The notes: generated by a model not told the origin, from the letters alone. 7,613 nucleotides of DNA from Thermomicrobiales bacterium (GCA_025928535.1 JAICJJ010000118.1:1-7613), one strand, 5' to 3'; positions 1-7,042 are shown, counted from the stretch's first letter. Numbers and translations are program-made.

Positions 1-1262
1 AGGAACTGGCGCTCGTGCCGGCCCGCAGCGTGATCGAAAACGTCTTTCTCGGGGTCGAATCGCGGCGGCTCGGGATCGTCGACGCGGCGGCGATGCGGCA
101 ACGGTTCGACCGGCTGAATGCCGCGACCGGATTCGGCCTCGACCCTGCCGTCCGTGTCGGCGCGTTGCGGGTGGCCGAGCGGCAAAAGGTCGAAATCCTC
201 CGGGCGATCGCCCGCGACGCCCGCCTGATCCTGATGGACGAGCCGACCGCGAGCCTGACCGCCGACGAAACCGACCGGCTGCTGGCGATCGTCCGCCGCC
301 TGTCGGCGAGCGGCACGGCGATTGTCCTCGTCTCGCACTTTCTGGACGAAGTCCTCGCGGTGTCGGACACCGTCACGGTCATGCGGGACGGCCGGCTCGT
401 CCGGACCGCCCCGGCGGCATCGGAAACGCACGCCAGCCTCGTCGCGGCGATGATCGGCCACGGCATCGACTGGGAATTTCCGCTGCGCCCGCCCGATCCG
501 GCCGGCAATCCGATCGTGCTGGAAGCGCGCGGGCTGTCGCGCCGCCGCGCCATCGCCGACGTCTCGTTCACGATTCGGGCCGGCGAGATTCTCGGTCTGG
601 CCGGGCTGGTCGGCAGCGGCCGGACCGAAATCGCGCGGGCGATCTTCGGCGCCGACCGGATCGACGCCGGCGAAATCCTGATCGATGGCCGCCCCGTTCG
701 GGTGACGTCGCCGCGCGCCGCCGCCGACGCGGGCATCGCGATGCTGCCGGAAAGCCGCAAGGAGCAAGGGTTGGTCATGACCCGCTCGGTGCGGGAAAAC
801 GCGACGCTGGCCGATCTGCCGGCGTTCGCGGTCGGCGGCGTCGTCAACGTCCGGCGGGAACGCGCCGCGGCCGGACGCGAAGCGCGTCGGCTCGACGTGA
901 AAACGCCCTCGCTGGAAGCGCCGGTCCTCAATCTCTCGGGCGGCAATCAGCAGAAAGTGCTGTTCGCCAAGTGGCTGTTGCGCCGGCCGCGGGTGCTGGT
1001 CGCCGACGAGCCGACGCGCGGCGTCGATGTCGGCGCGAAACGGCAAATCCACGAATTGCTCGTCGAACTGGCGGCGCAGGGCATGGCGGTGTTGCTGATT
1101 TCGTCCGAAATCGAAGAAGTGCTCGGCTTGTCGCACCGGATTCTGGTGTTGCGCGCGGGGCGGATCGTCGCCGAATTCGACGGCGCGACGGCGACGAAAG
1201 ACGACGTGATGGCGGCGGCGTTTCAGACGACGCGGGCGAAAGCGGGAGGGGCGGAGGCATGA
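1..1262 (+). CDS. Sugar ABC transporter ATP-binding subunit, RbsA/MglA/XylG type (5' partial)
   Basis: ATPase that powers import of a monosaccharide-like substrate on the cytoplasmic face of the membrane. The reading frame is open at the left edge; the first full codon is at position 3, and the fragment begins within the first nucleotide-binding domain, after its Walker A. The remainder of domain 1 shows a degenerate signature (VAERQKVEI), Walker B LILMDEPTA (about 225-248) and the switch histidine in VLVSHFLDE. Domain 2 is complete: P-loop region GLVGSGRTE (603-629), signature LSGGNQQK (about 933-956) and Walker B VADEPTRGVD (about 1002-1031). Two ATPase domains in one chain, with the GSGRTE form of the second P-loop, are typical of the ribose/galactose/xylose family of about 500 residues, so roughly 80-100 residues lie outside the window. 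The stop overlaps the permease start (ATGA), which indicates translational coupling. The exact sugar cannot be told. GAA outnumbers GAG 22 to 6, unlike the genes to the right. Confidence 0.95.
   Translation, partial: ELALVPARSVIENVFLGVESRRLGIVDAAAMRQRFDRLNAATGFGLDPAVRVGALRVAERQKVEILRAIARDARLILMDEPTASLTADETDRLLAIVRRLSASGTAIVLVSHFLDEVLAVSDTVTVMRDGRLVRTAPAASETHASLVAAMIGHGIDWEFPLRPPDPAGNPIVLEARGLSRRRAIADVSFTIRAGEILGLAGLVGSGRTEIARAIFGADRIDAGEILIDGRPVRVTSPRAAADAGIAMLPESRKEQGLVMTRSVRENATLADLPAFAVGGVVNVRRERAAAGREARRLDVKTPSLEAPVLNLSGGNQQKVLFAKWLLRRPRVLVADEPTRGVDVGAKRQIHELLVELAAQGMAVLLISSEIEEVLGLSHRILVLRAGRIVAEFDGATATKDDVMAAAFQTTRAKAGGAEA
1244..1249 (+). promoter_or_regulatory. Ribosome binding site of the permease gene
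   Basis: GGGAGG lies 9 bases before the ATG at 1259, inside the end of the ATPase gene. A second GGAGG at 1253-1257 is only one base from the ATG and is too close to serve. The site fixes the permease start at the ATGA overlap rather than at start-like codons further upstream in the same frame. Confidence 0.6.
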
Positions 1263-2236
1263 GCGAGGCGACGGCGGCCGGCGAAGCGGCGATCCCGCGC
1301 CGCGGCTGGACGGAGCGGATCGATGTCCGGAGTTACGGCATCGTCCTCAGTTTCCTCGTCCTCTTCATCGCGCTCAGCCTCGCCAGCGACAAATTCCTGA
1401 CGACCCGTAATCTGCTGAACCTGCTCGACCAATCGGCGCCGGTCGGCATCGTCGCCTGCGGCATCACCCTCGGCATCATCGCCGGGGTCTTCGATCTGTC
1501 GGTCGGGGCCATCTTCGCCGTGGCGGCGGTCGTCGCCTGCAAGATCGCGCTCGTCGCCAATCCGTGGCTCGGGATCGTGGTCGGGATGCTCTCGGGCGGG
1601 GCGCTCGGCATCCTCAACGCCGTGCTGGTCAATCAGGTGCGGATCAATTCGTTCATCGCCACCCTCGCCTCGAGCATCGTCTTTCGGGGCATCGCCATCC
1701 TCGTCACCGGCGGCATGATCGTCACCGTCACCGACGACCGCTTTTCGACGCTCGGCACGCAGACGTTGCTCGGCGCCAAATATTCGGTTTGGGTCTACGC
1801 CGCGGTGATCCTCGTCACCGGCTTTCTGTTGTCGAAAACGACCTTCGGCCGCTATCTCTACGCGGTCGGGGGCAACGCGGAAGCGGCGCGCCTGTCCGGG
1901 GTGCGGGTCGAAGCGGTCCGCAGCGCCGCATTCGTCATCACCGGCCTCTGCGCCGGCATCGCCGGGGTGCTCGCCGCCTCGCGCACCAGTTCGGCCCAGC
2001 CCGACCTCGGCATCGGGCTGGAACTTTCCGCAATCGCGGCGTCGGTCGTCGGCGGCACCAGCATCATGGGAGGCGAAGGGTCGATCTGGCGGGCGGTGAT
2101 CGGCGTCCTGATCCTGGCGATGATCGGCAACGGCTTCAACCTGCTCGGCATCGACACGATCTACCAGCAGATCGTCCAGGGCCTGCTGATCATGTTCGCC
2201 GTCGGCGCCGATCAGTTGCTGCGGCATCGACGGTAG
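1259..2236 (+). CDS. Sugar ABC transporter permease, RbsC-like (BPD_transp_2 family)
   Basis: Integral membrane subunit of 325 residues that forms the import channel driven by the ATPase encoded just before it. After a short cytoplasmic N-terminus (about 25 residues, many charged), hydrophobic segments occur near residues 27-42, 62-78, 82-100, 103-125, 133-152, 178-192, 221-240, 255-270 and 278-318. Family landmarks are visible: FDLSVGA (78-84; the family usually has GIDLSVG), FGRYLYAVGGN (196-206) followed by EAARLSGV, and the ATPase-contact region AIAASVVGGTSIMGGEGS (258-275). The length matches the usual 310-350. The frame is open further upstream, to 971, but that stretch is a shadow of the ATPase gene; the ATGA overlap and the Shine-Dalgarno site set the start. 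Only one permease is present and no binding protein follows it, so the binding protein, if linked, should lie left of the window. Likely substrate is a pentose, hexose or sugar alcohol; which one is unknown. Confidence 0.93.
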   Translation: MSEATAAGEAAIPRRGWTERIDVRSYGIVLSFLVLFIALSLASDKFLTTRNLLNLLDQSAPVGIVACGITLGIIAGVFDLSVGAIFAVAAVVACKIALVANPWLGIVVGMLSGGALGILNAVLVNQVRINSFIATLASSIVFRGIAILVTGGMIVTVTDDRFSTLGTQTLLGAKYSVWVYAAVILVTGFLLSKTTFGRYLYAVGGNAEAARLSGVRVEAVRSAAFVITGLCAGIAGVLAASRTSSAQPDLGIGLELSAIAASVVGGTSIMGGEGSIWRAVIGVLILAMIGNGFNLLGIDTIYQQIVQGLLIMFAVGADQLLRHRR

Positions 2237-2260
2237 CGCCGCTTGCCATCAAAGCGGCGC
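2236..2260. terminator. Stem-loop between convergent genes, possible bidirectional terminator
   Basis: A perfect 9-bp inverted repeat, GCGCCGCTT at 2236-2244 and AAGCGGCGC at 2252-2260, encloses a 7-base loop. It begins on the last base of the permease stop codon and sits in the 62-base gap before the end of the convergent methyltransferase gene. Neither strand has a run of T after the stem, so this is not a classical intrinsic terminator. In high-GC genomes such stems are common between converging genes and may act with Rho or protect the 3' end. The structure is seen; the function is inferred. Confidence 0.5.
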
Positions 2261-2298
2261 CGTCAGGCGTCGCTCGTCGCAGGGGCCGCTCCTCCGTC

Positions 2299-3399
2299 TC
2301 AGGCCGTCAGACGGTAGAACCGGTAAAAATCGTTGGCGATGGGCAACTCGTCGACCGCCTGAAAGCCGGCCTCCGCGGCATACCGGCGGAATGTCGGTCG
2401 CCGCATGACCGCGCCGGTTCCGGCCGAGGGCTGCCCCGCCATCCCGACCGGCAGACAATGCAGCACGCTGAAGCCGTACATCAGCCGCTCGACCGCGTCG
2501 CCATTGGGAGCGAAGGCGTCTGGCACCCGCTCGTCGATGATCAGCACGGTTCCGCCTGGCCCGACCAATCGCCGCATCGAGCGCAAGACTGAAACCGGGT
2601 CGGCCATGTCGTGGACGCATTCCACCGCCAGCGCCAAGTCGTATCGTCCGGCGAGCGCGGGATCGCCCGCGTCGCGGACCTGAAAATGGACGCGATCCGC
2701 CATGCCCGCCTCGCGCCCGTTGCGCTGCGCGGCCGCGACCGATGCCGCATCCAGATCGAAGCCATCGACCGCGATCTTTGGGTAGCCGCGGGCCAGGGCG
2801 ATGCTCGACCACCCCTGACCCATGCCGATATCGGCGACGCGCGCCGGCGGATCGGACCGGAGCCGGGCGTCGATCTCCGGCATGGCCGGGATCCATTCCT
2901 GGGCCAATTGATGGACGAAGAGCGGGCGGGTCATTCCCGCTTGCCCGGCGTGCAGATCGTGGCCGTAGTCGGCGTAGGGCACGCCGCCGCCCGTCCGAAA
3001 CGCCGTCAGCAACTGGCGCAGCGGCGCGACGGTTCCGGCCGTGATTTGCGCCATCGGCGTGGCGATGCTCGGGCTGTCTCGGTCAACGAGCACGGCGGCG
3101 TACCCGTCGGGCAGCGCGTAGCGGCGTCCCGCCGCATCTTGCTCCGGGTTGGCGCAGGCGAGGAAGCCGGCGGTCGCCTGTTGCTCCAACCATTCCCGCG
3201 TGGCGCGTTCGTTCGTGCCCGCGCGGGCGGCCAATTCCGCGGACGTGGCGGGACCGCGGTCATGGAGCGCCTGGTAAAACCCGAGTTGATCGCCGACGTA
3301 GAGGCAAAAGAGTTCCAGCGTCTGGACCATGGCGTCGAACACGCGCCCGACAAGTTCGTCCGGCGTCGCCTGGATCGTCGTTGTTGGGGAGAGCGACAT
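2299..3399 (-). CDS. SAM-dependent methyltransferase with N-terminal winged-helix domain (Rv2258c-like)
   Basis: Predicted cytoplasmic class I methyltransferase of 366 residues, transferring a methyl group from S-adenosylmethionine to an unknown small molecule. The N-terminal part (about residues 15-105) resembles the winged-helix dimerisation domain of O-methyltransferases and Rv2258c-like proteins ([21 protein letters not shown]). The catalytic fold follows: motif [11 protein letters not shown] (188-197, the D-x-G-x-G-x-G SAM loop), acidic end of strand 2 GFDLD (213-217), motif HDMADP (263-268) and [11 protein letters not shown] (280-290). I start it at the second ATG (3399): the GGAGG at 3409-3413 is 9 bases away there but directly abuts the first ATG at 3408, which would add only three residues (MKF). 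It is the last of three leftward genes, separated from the preceding one by 97 bases containing a hairpin. The catalytic motifs look intact, so an active enzyme is likely. The substrate is not deducible. Confidence 0.88.
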   Translation of the reverse strand: MSLSPTTTIQATPDELVGRVFDAMVQTLELFCLYVGDQLGFYQALHDRGPATSAELAARAGTNERATREWLEQQATAGFLACANPEQDAAGRRYALPDGYAAVLVDRDSPSIATPMAQITAGTVAPLRQLLTAFRTGGGVPYADYGHDLHAGQAGMTRPLFVHQLAQEWIPAMPEIDARLRSDPPARVADIGMGQGWSSIALARGYPKIAVDGFDLDAASVAAAQRNGREAGMADRVHFQVRDAGDPALAGRYDLALAVECVHDMADPVSVLRSMRRLVGPGGTVLIIDERVPDAFAPNGDAVERLMYGFSVLHCLPVGMAGQPSAGTGAVMRRPTFRRYAAEAGFQAVDELPIANDFYRFYRLTA

Positions 3400-3408
3400 G
3401 AACTTCAT

Positions 3409-3413
3409 CCTCC
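3409..3413 (-). promoter_or_regulatory. Ribosome binding site that decides the methyltransferase start
   Basis: Read on the minus strand, GGAGG ends immediately before the ATG at 3408 with no spacer, but lies 9 bases before the ATG at 3399. Only the second spacing is workable, so the shorter protein starting MSLSPTTT is preferred. Confidence 0.7.
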
Positions 3414-3445
3414 ATGGACCGCCCGCCCGTGCGATGCGGTTGGGC

Positions 3446-3470
3446 GGGGCGGTTCTTGCTGAACCGCCCC
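3446..3470. terminator. Strong GC-rich hairpin between the 114-residue protein gene and the methyltransferase gene
   Basis: GGGGCGGTTC (3446-3455) and GAACCGCCCC (3461-3470) form a perfect 10-bp stem with a 5-base loop (TTGCT). It lies in the 97-base gap of the leftward gene group, 26 bases after the stop of the 114-residue gene and about 30 bases before the methyltransferase ribosome binding site. No T-run follows on the minus strand. It could attenuate transcription between the two genes, stabilise the upstream mRNA, or separate two transcription units. The stem is certain from sequence; the role is open. Confidence 0.45.
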
Positions 3471-3496
3471 CAGGTCTCGCCGGGCGGCTCGTCGGG

Positions 3497-3841
3497 TCAG
3501 GCGGCGCTGTCGGCCAGAATCTCGCTGATCGGCCCGGGCGGCGGCGTGTTCAGATCCGCGCCGGTCGTCGCCTGCACGTGCTGCTTGAACCAGACGTCGA
3601 ACCCGGTCTGGGAGGCAGCGAACGCCTGGAACGCGCGGGCGAGGTCTTCTCCGGCCATGTAGGCGACGAAGAAATCACCCTGCGGCGTCTGCTGAATTGC
3701 CCACAACTCCTTGGCGATGCCCGCGCTGTCGCCGCACGCGGCCAGGTCCTGCTTGCGCGGGCCGCCCAGCTCTTGCAGAAAGGCGCGGGCGGCCGCGGTC
3801 TTTCCCGGCAGAATCGGCAACGTGAAGAGCGCCTGGTCCAT
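3497..3841 (-). CDS. Uncharacterised 114-residue protein, predicted ferredoxin-like (dimeric alpha/beta barrel) fold
   Basis: I do not recognise a characterised family. The order of elements suggests a small alpha/beta domain: strand ALFTLPI (4-10), the PGKT turn (12-15) leading into a helix (16-27), strands KELWAIQQT (44-52) and DFFVAYMAG (56-64), a helix (65-77) and an aromatic stretch FDVWFKQHV (81-89). The C-terminal tail is rich in proline (NTPPPGP, 98-104). The 'LPGKT...helix...GDFFVAYM' pattern recalls small dimeric alpha/beta-barrel proteins and, more loosely, DUF6176-type proteins; this is recalled resemblance, not a search result. No signal peptide or membrane segment is evident, so it is probably cytoplasmic. 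The start is well supported by AAGGAGG seven bases upstream. It follows the DinB/ClbS-like gene by 39 bases on the same strand, so the two are probably co-transcribed. Confidence 0.8.
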   Translation of the reverse strand: MDQALFTLPILPGKTAAARAFLQELGGPRKQDLAACGDSAGIAKELWAIQQTPQGDFFVAYMAGEDLARAFQAFAASQTGFDVWFKQHVQATTGADLNTPPPGPISEILADSAA

Positions 3842-3848
3842 GACCTGT

Positions 3849-3855
3849 CCTCCTT
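3849..3855 (-). promoter_or_regulatory. Consensus ribosome binding site of the 114-residue protein gene
   Basis: AAGGAGG on the minus strand sits 7 bases before the ATG at 3841. It is a full consensus with good spacing, which supports this short gene being real even though a long frame runs through it on the opposite strand. Confidence 0.75.
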
Positions 3856-3880
3856 GTCTGCAGCCGCTCGTCGTCGGAGG

Positions 3881-4411
3881 TCAACTGCTCGCGGCATGAC
3901 GCTGGATCCAGGCGACATGCTCCCGCAGGTGCTCGTCGCAGACATGGGTGATCCACCCGGCGATCGTGTCGGTGTCGTCGGCCAGTTCGTCTGGCTGGTA
4001 GTGGGCGGCGAGGCGCTCCAGATCATCCTCGGGCACGGCCGCGACGACGGCGAGGAGTCGCTCGTGTGTGCGCCGCAGGTCGGCCAGCACCTGGGAGAGC
4101 GGCTGCGTTTTGGTCGGCTCGCGGACCAACTCGTTGAGGCCGTCGTCGTCGATCGAGCGGAAGGCGGCAAGATCGATGCCAATCGCGGCCGACGGCGACC
4201 GCCGCTCGAGCAACGCGAGCAGATACCGCTCCCACACTTCGATATGGGCGAGATGATCCTTGACCGACCAATCGTCGCCGGGCGTCGTCAACGCCGCCTC
4301 CTCCAGGCCGGCGAGCGTGCTCTCCAGGATCGCCCACGCGCCGTCGACGCGTTCGATCACCTCGGCCTTCGTCGGGGTGGCGACGAAGACATCCGTTCGC
4401 TGTTCGGCCAT
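3881..4411 (-). CDS. DinB/ClbS-DfsB-like four-helix bundle protein
   Basis: Predicted cytoplasmic protein of 176 residues. The opening [21 protein letters not shown], then [18 protein letters not shown] (48-65), and a C-terminal helix with H156, H161 and H165 in [13 protein letters not shown], are the pattern of the DinB-like superfamily, closest in feel to ClbS/DfsB proteins. In DinB folds one histidine of helix 2 and two of the last helix bind a metal; H56 with H161 and H165 (HxxxH) are the natural candidates. ClbS itself is a hydrolase giving self-protection against colibactin, while other members are thiol-dependent transferases, so the activity here is undetermined. I start at the second ATG (4411): AAGGAGG at 4419-4425 is 7 bases from it but only one base from the ATG at 4417, which would add two residues. 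It is the first gene of the leftward group and stands opposite the STAND regulator across a 216-base control region. Confidence 0.83.
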   Translation of the reverse strand: MAEQRTDVFVATPTKAEVIERVDGAWAILESTLAGLEEAALTTPGDDWSVKDHLAHIEVWERYLLALLERRSPSAAIGIDLAAFRSIDDDGLNELVREPTKTQPLSQVLADLRRTHERLLAVVAAVPEDDLERLAAHYQPDELADDTDTIAGWITHVCDEHLREHVAWIQRHAASS

Positions 4412-4418
4412 GCTCATC

Positions 4419-4425
4419 CCTCCTT
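4419..4425 (-). promoter_or_regulatory. Ribosome binding site that decides the DinB/ClbS-like start
   Basis: AAGGAGG on the minus strand is one base from the ATG at 4417 and 7 bases from the ATG at 4411. The 7-base spacing equals that of the following 114-residue gene, so 4411 is chosen. Confidence 0.7.
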
Positions 4426-4491
4426 GCGCTCGCTCGGCTCTTCCGCCGCTGATCTCCGAACGGTCCTCGTCCGTGTCGGCGACGCGCCTTC

Positions 4492-4520
4492 ACCCTATGA
4501 CTCGACCACACGCTTGACCA
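4492..4520 (-). promoter_or_regulatory. Candidate leftward promoter for the DinB-like gene group
   Basis: On the minus strand, TGGTCA (4515-4520, 4 of 6 matches to TTGACA) and TAGGGT (4492-4497, of the loose TAnnnT form seen in high-GC bacteria) are separated by 17 bases. This would give a leader of roughly 75 bases before the start at 4411. The match is modest and rests on spacing as much as on sequence. The -35 box overlaps one of the CCAC cores of the array described at 4505-4568. Confidence 0.3.
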
Positions 4521-4568
4521 CGACTAACCCACATTTCCACCCACATCTCCCGCGATTGTGCAGACCAC
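4505..4568 (+). promoter_or_regulatory. Helically phased CCAC cores, candidate shared operator
   Basis: CCAC cores begin at 4506, 4518, 4529, 4541 and 4565, that is at steps of 12, 11, 12 and 24 bases, with a further out-of-phase copy at 4537. They place a similar face of the helix about once per turn, between the two candidate divergent promoters, as a multimeric DNA-binding protein might require. The obvious candidate ligand is the XRE-type regulator encoded to the right; that is inference. The region is C-rich, so some copies could be chance. Confidence 0.35.
4527..4550 (+). repeat. Tandem 12-bp direct repeat in the divergent control region
   Basis: ACCCACATTTCC (4527-4538) is followed without a gap by ACCCACATCTCC (4539-4550); 11 of 12 bases agree. 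The pair ends five bases before the -35 box of the rightward promoter, the position where direct-repeat activator sites usually lie, for example those of SARP-type regulators, although their period is typically 11. Confidence 0.6.
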
Positions 4569-4584
4569 CTGCGGCCGCTAGAAT
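4556..4584 (+). promoter_or_regulatory. Candidate promoter of the STAND regulator gene
   Basis: TAGAAT (4579-4584, 5 of 6 matches to TATAAT) is preceded at 17 bases by TTGTGC (4556-4561, sharing the TTG of TTGACA). Transcription would begin near 4591 and leave a leader of about 35 bases before the ATG at 4628. The weak -35 box with a good -10 box and adjacent direct repeats fits an activator-dependent promoter. The surrounding stretch is less GC-rich than the coding DNA. Confidence 0.45.
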
Positions 4585-4627
4585 CGGCGTATTCCACTCA
4601 CGCGGCGATCGAACGGGCGTGGCGGCT

Positions 4628-7015
4628 ATGGCGGCGAGTGGCTTCGACGAGTTGTTGCGGCGCTACCGGGTCGCCGCCGGGCTGACCCAGGAGGCGTTGG
4701 CCGAACGGGCAGGAATGAGCACGCGGGCGGTCAGTGATCTGGAACGGGGCATTCACACGCTGCCCCGGAAGGACACGCTGCGGCTCCTGCTGGACGCCCT
4801 CGCCCTCGCCCCCGCCGATCGAACCGCGCTCGCGGCCGCGGCCCGGCGTCCCGCGGCGTGGCGCCCGCGGCAAACACCGGCAGATGTTCGTCCTGAGTTG
4901 CCGCTCCCCCTCACCTCCCTCGTCGGTCGGGAGCAGGACATCGCCGCGGCGGCGTCCCTCCTGACTGGACCCGCCATCCGGCTGCTCACCTTGACGGGAC
5001 CGGGCGGCGCCGGCAAGACGCGGCTCGCCCTCGCCGTGGCCGAGCGGGTCGCGCCGCAGTTTCCCGATGGCGTCGTCTTCGTTTCGCTCGCGCCTTTGGC
5101 CGATCCGTCCCTGGTTCCGTCCGCGATCGCGGAGCAGCTGGGCGTTCCCGATCGGGCGGATCGTTCTCTGCACGACGCCGTCGTCGCGCGCCTTGCCGGC
5201 AAGCGTCTTCTCCTGGTCCTCGACAATTGCGAACACGTGCTCCCGGCGGCGCCGTTCATTGGACAGGCGCTCAGGTCGTGCCCGGCGCTGCGGGTGATGG
5301 CCACGAGCCGCGCCGCGTTGCGCCTCGTCGGCGAACACCTCTATCCGGTCGTCCCATTGGCGCTTCCCGAGGCTGATCCGCTTCCGCCGCTGGAGGAACT
5401 GAGCCAAATCGCGGCCGTGCGCCTCTTCGTCGATCGGGTCCGCGCCGTCAAGCCCGACTTCGCCTTGAATGACGCCAACGCCCCGCCGGTGGCGGCGATC
5501 GTCCGCCGCCTGGACGGGCTGCCGCTGGCGCTGGAGTTGGCCGCTGCCCGCGTCCGGGTCCTGTCTCCGGCTGCGCTCGCGTTGCGGCTCGATCGCACTT
5601 TGCCGCTACTGACCGGCGGAGCCCAAGATTTGCCAGAACGGCAGCGGACGCTGCGCGAGACGATCGCATGGTCATACAACCTGCTGCGGCCAGACGAGCA
5701 GGCCGTCTTTCGCCGGCTCAGCGTCTTCGCCGGCGACTGCACGCTGGAGGCCGCCGAGATGGTCGCCGCGCTGGAAGAACCGATCGATGTGCTGGAGGGA
5801 CTGACGGCGCTGCTTGACGCCAGTCTCCTGCAGGTTGCGGAGTCGGGCGACGAGCCGCGGTACGGCATGTTGGCGACGATCCGGGAGTTCGCGCTGGAGC
5901 GGCTCGGCGAGAGCGGCGAGGAGCCGCGCGCACGGGATCGCCATGTCGAGTTCTATCTTGCGCTGGTCGGTTGGGGCGATCCCGAGGTCGCCGACAACGG
6001 CGACCCGGTCTGGCTGAATCAGATCGAACGCGAACATGACAACATGCGGGCGGCGCTCGCGTGGTCGCGGGAAACAGGCGACCACGACACGCTCCTGCGA
6101 CTGGCGGGAGCCCTCGTCGTTTTCTGGTATGACCGAGGCCTCCTGAACGAAGGGCGGCGCTGGCTCGACCAGGCGCTCGCGACGCCGCCAGATGACGCCG
6201 CGCCGCAGCCGCGGGCCTGGGCGCTCATGATGAGCGGCATGCTCGCCAGCGTGTCGGGGGAGACGGAGCGCGCGGCCGCGCGGTTGACGGAGGGTTTCGT
6301 CTGGTGGGAGCGGAGCGGGGACGCCTACGGCTCTATGATCGCGCGCAGTCTCCTCGGCGGCGTTCGCGTTTGCCAGGGGCGCTATGACGAAGCAGCGGCG
6401 CTCTTCGCGGCCAACGAGGCCTATTTCCGCGACAACGACGCCTTTCTCCGCAACGCCAACCATGAAGACTGGTTCGGCCACGCGAACTTTCACCTGGGCG
6501 TGATCGCCTGGGCGCAGGGCGACGATGCGCGCGCCCGCGGCCTTCTGCGGGACGCTCTGGAATGCTTCGACCGCATCCGATATCCCGTCCTGGCGTTCGA
6601 TCCGCTGCGCTATCTGGGCCTGGTCGAGTGCGCCGCGGGCCATCTCGATGAATCGGCGATGTGGTTCCGTGAGGAGGCATCCCGCCTGCGGCGGCAGGGC
6701 AGCCGCGCCGCCATCGCGGTCGGTCTGGCCGACGTGGCGACCCTGGCGACGGCGCGCGGGGACTGGCAGTCCGCGGTACGGCTCTTCGCCAAGGCGGAGG
6801 CGCTGGCGCAGACCGAGGCCGCCGCGTTCACGCTGCCGGCGCGTGAGCACTACAAGCAGGCCCGTGCTCGTGCCCGAGACGCGCTCGGCGACGCCGCCCA
6901 GGCGGCCGCCGCCGCCGGCCGGGCGCTCACGTTGGAACAGGCGTGGGCCGAGGCCGAGGCGGTGTTGACGGGCAGCCATGCTGGGAGGGCCGGAACCGGG
7001 GCGGCGCCGCGCTGA
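4628..7015 (+). CDS. STAND-family regulator: XRE helix-turn-helix, NB-ARC ATPase and TPR-like domain (COG3903 type)
   Basis: Predicted cytoplasmic signal-responsive transcription regulator of 795 residues. An XRE helix-turn-helix occupies about residues 6-60 ([23 protein letters not shown] at 19-41). After a short linker, [11 protein letters not shown] (95-105) opens the NB-ARC ATPase: Walker A GPGGAGKT (124-131), Walker [11 protein letters not shown] (194-203), sensor region ATSRAAL (225-231) and [13 protein letters not shown] (297-309). A winged-helix part follows to about 450, then helical TPR-like repeats to about 775, for example [20 protein letters not shown] (621-640). In this family ATP-driven oligomerisation, triggered by ligand at the repeats, activates DNA binding. 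The frame is open back to 3329, but that part is a shadow of the opposite-strand genes. The ATG at 4628 opens the conserved domain and fits the promoter; a GTG at 4619 is the alternative. No strong Shine-Dalgarno site precedes it, and a leader of about 35 bases is predicted. The ligand and targets are unknown. Confidence 0.92.
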   Translation: MAASGFDELLRRYRVAAGLTQEALAERAGMSTRAVSDLERGIHTLPRKDTLRLLLDALALAPADRTALAAAARRPAAWRPRQTPADVRPELPLPLTSLVGREQDIAAAASLLTGPAIRLLTLTGPGGAGKTRLALAVAERVAPQFPDGVVFVSLAPLADPSLVPSAIAEQLGVPDRADRSLHDAVVARLAGKRLLLVLDNCEHVLPAAPFIGQALRSCPALRVMATSRAALRLVGEHLYPVVPLALPEADPLPPLEELSQIAAVRLFVDRVRAVKPDFALNDANAPPVAAIVRRLDGLPLALELAAARVRVLSPAALALRLDRTLPLLTGGAQDLPERQRTLRETIAWSYNLLRPDEQAVFRRLSVFAGDCTLEAAEMVAALEEPIDVLEGLTALLDASLLQVAESGDEPRYGMLATIREFALERLGESGEEPRARDRHVEFYLALVGWGDPEVADNGDPVWLNQIEREHDNMRAALAWSRETGDHDTLLRLAGALVVFWYDRGLLNEGRRWLDQALATPPDDAAPQPRAWALMMSGMLASVSGETERAAARLTEGFVWWERSGDAYGSMIARSLLGGVRVCQGRYDEAAALFAANEAYFRDNDAFLRNANHEDWFGHANFHLGVIAWAQGDDARARGLLRDALECFDRIRYPVLAFDPLRYLGLVECAAGHLDESAMWFREEASRLRRQGSRAAIAVGLADVATLATARGDWQSAVRLFAKAEALAQTEAAAFTLPAREHYKQARARARDALGDAAQAAAAAGRALTLEQAWAEAEAVLTGSHAGRAGTGAAPR

Positions 7016-7032
7016 GCGCTGGTCCGGATGCG

Positions 7033-7037
7033 AGGAG
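7033..7037 (+). promoter_or_regulatory. Ribosome binding site of the LLM oxidoreductase gene
   Basis: AGGAG lies 5 bases before the ATG at 7043, in the 27-base gap after the regulator stop. No promoter-like sequence or hairpin is obvious in that gap, so the gene is probably read from the regulator's transcript. Confidence 0.65.
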
Positions 7038-7042
7038 ACGCC

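Noticed and set aside
971..1258. Upstream extension of the permease frame.
   Set aside because: It overlaps the end of the ATPase gene, which has clear Walker B and signature motifs, and its translation is arginine-rich. The ATGA junction with a Shine-Dalgarno site gives the proper start.
1223..2227. 334-residue open frame on the minus strand.
   Set aside because: It mirrors the permease gene, and its translation is full of D, R, G and E repeats, as expected opposite a hydrophobic protein.
2294..2314. Inverted repeat CCGTCT/AGACGG across the methyltransferase stop codon.
   Set aside because: It has only 6 bp of stem with a 9-base loop and lies partly within coding sequence; such repeats are expected by chance at this GC content.
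1564..2592. 342-residue plus-strand frame across the permease and the convergent gap.
   Set aside because: It is out of frame with the permease, with an arginine/histidine-rich translation typical of shadow frames, and it runs antisense into the methyltransferase gene.
3842..3880. Possible promoter in the 39-base gap between the DinB-like gene and the 114-residue gene.
   Set aside because: Apart from the ribosome binding site, the gap shows no paired -35 and -10 boxes; co-transcription is simpler.
3329..4627. Open frame continuous with the STAND regulator, which would give a 1228-residue protein.
   Set aside because: This stretch is antisense to three well-supported minus-strand genes with good ribosome binding sites. 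Its translation is arginine- and glycine-rich with no recognisable domain, and the conserved helix-turn-helix begins just after the ATG at 4628.
4598..5407. 269-residue minus-strand frame opposite the start of the STAND regulator.
   Set aside because: It is a shadow of the helix-turn-helix and Walker A coding region, with no domain of its own, and it would place coding sequence over the regulator's start.
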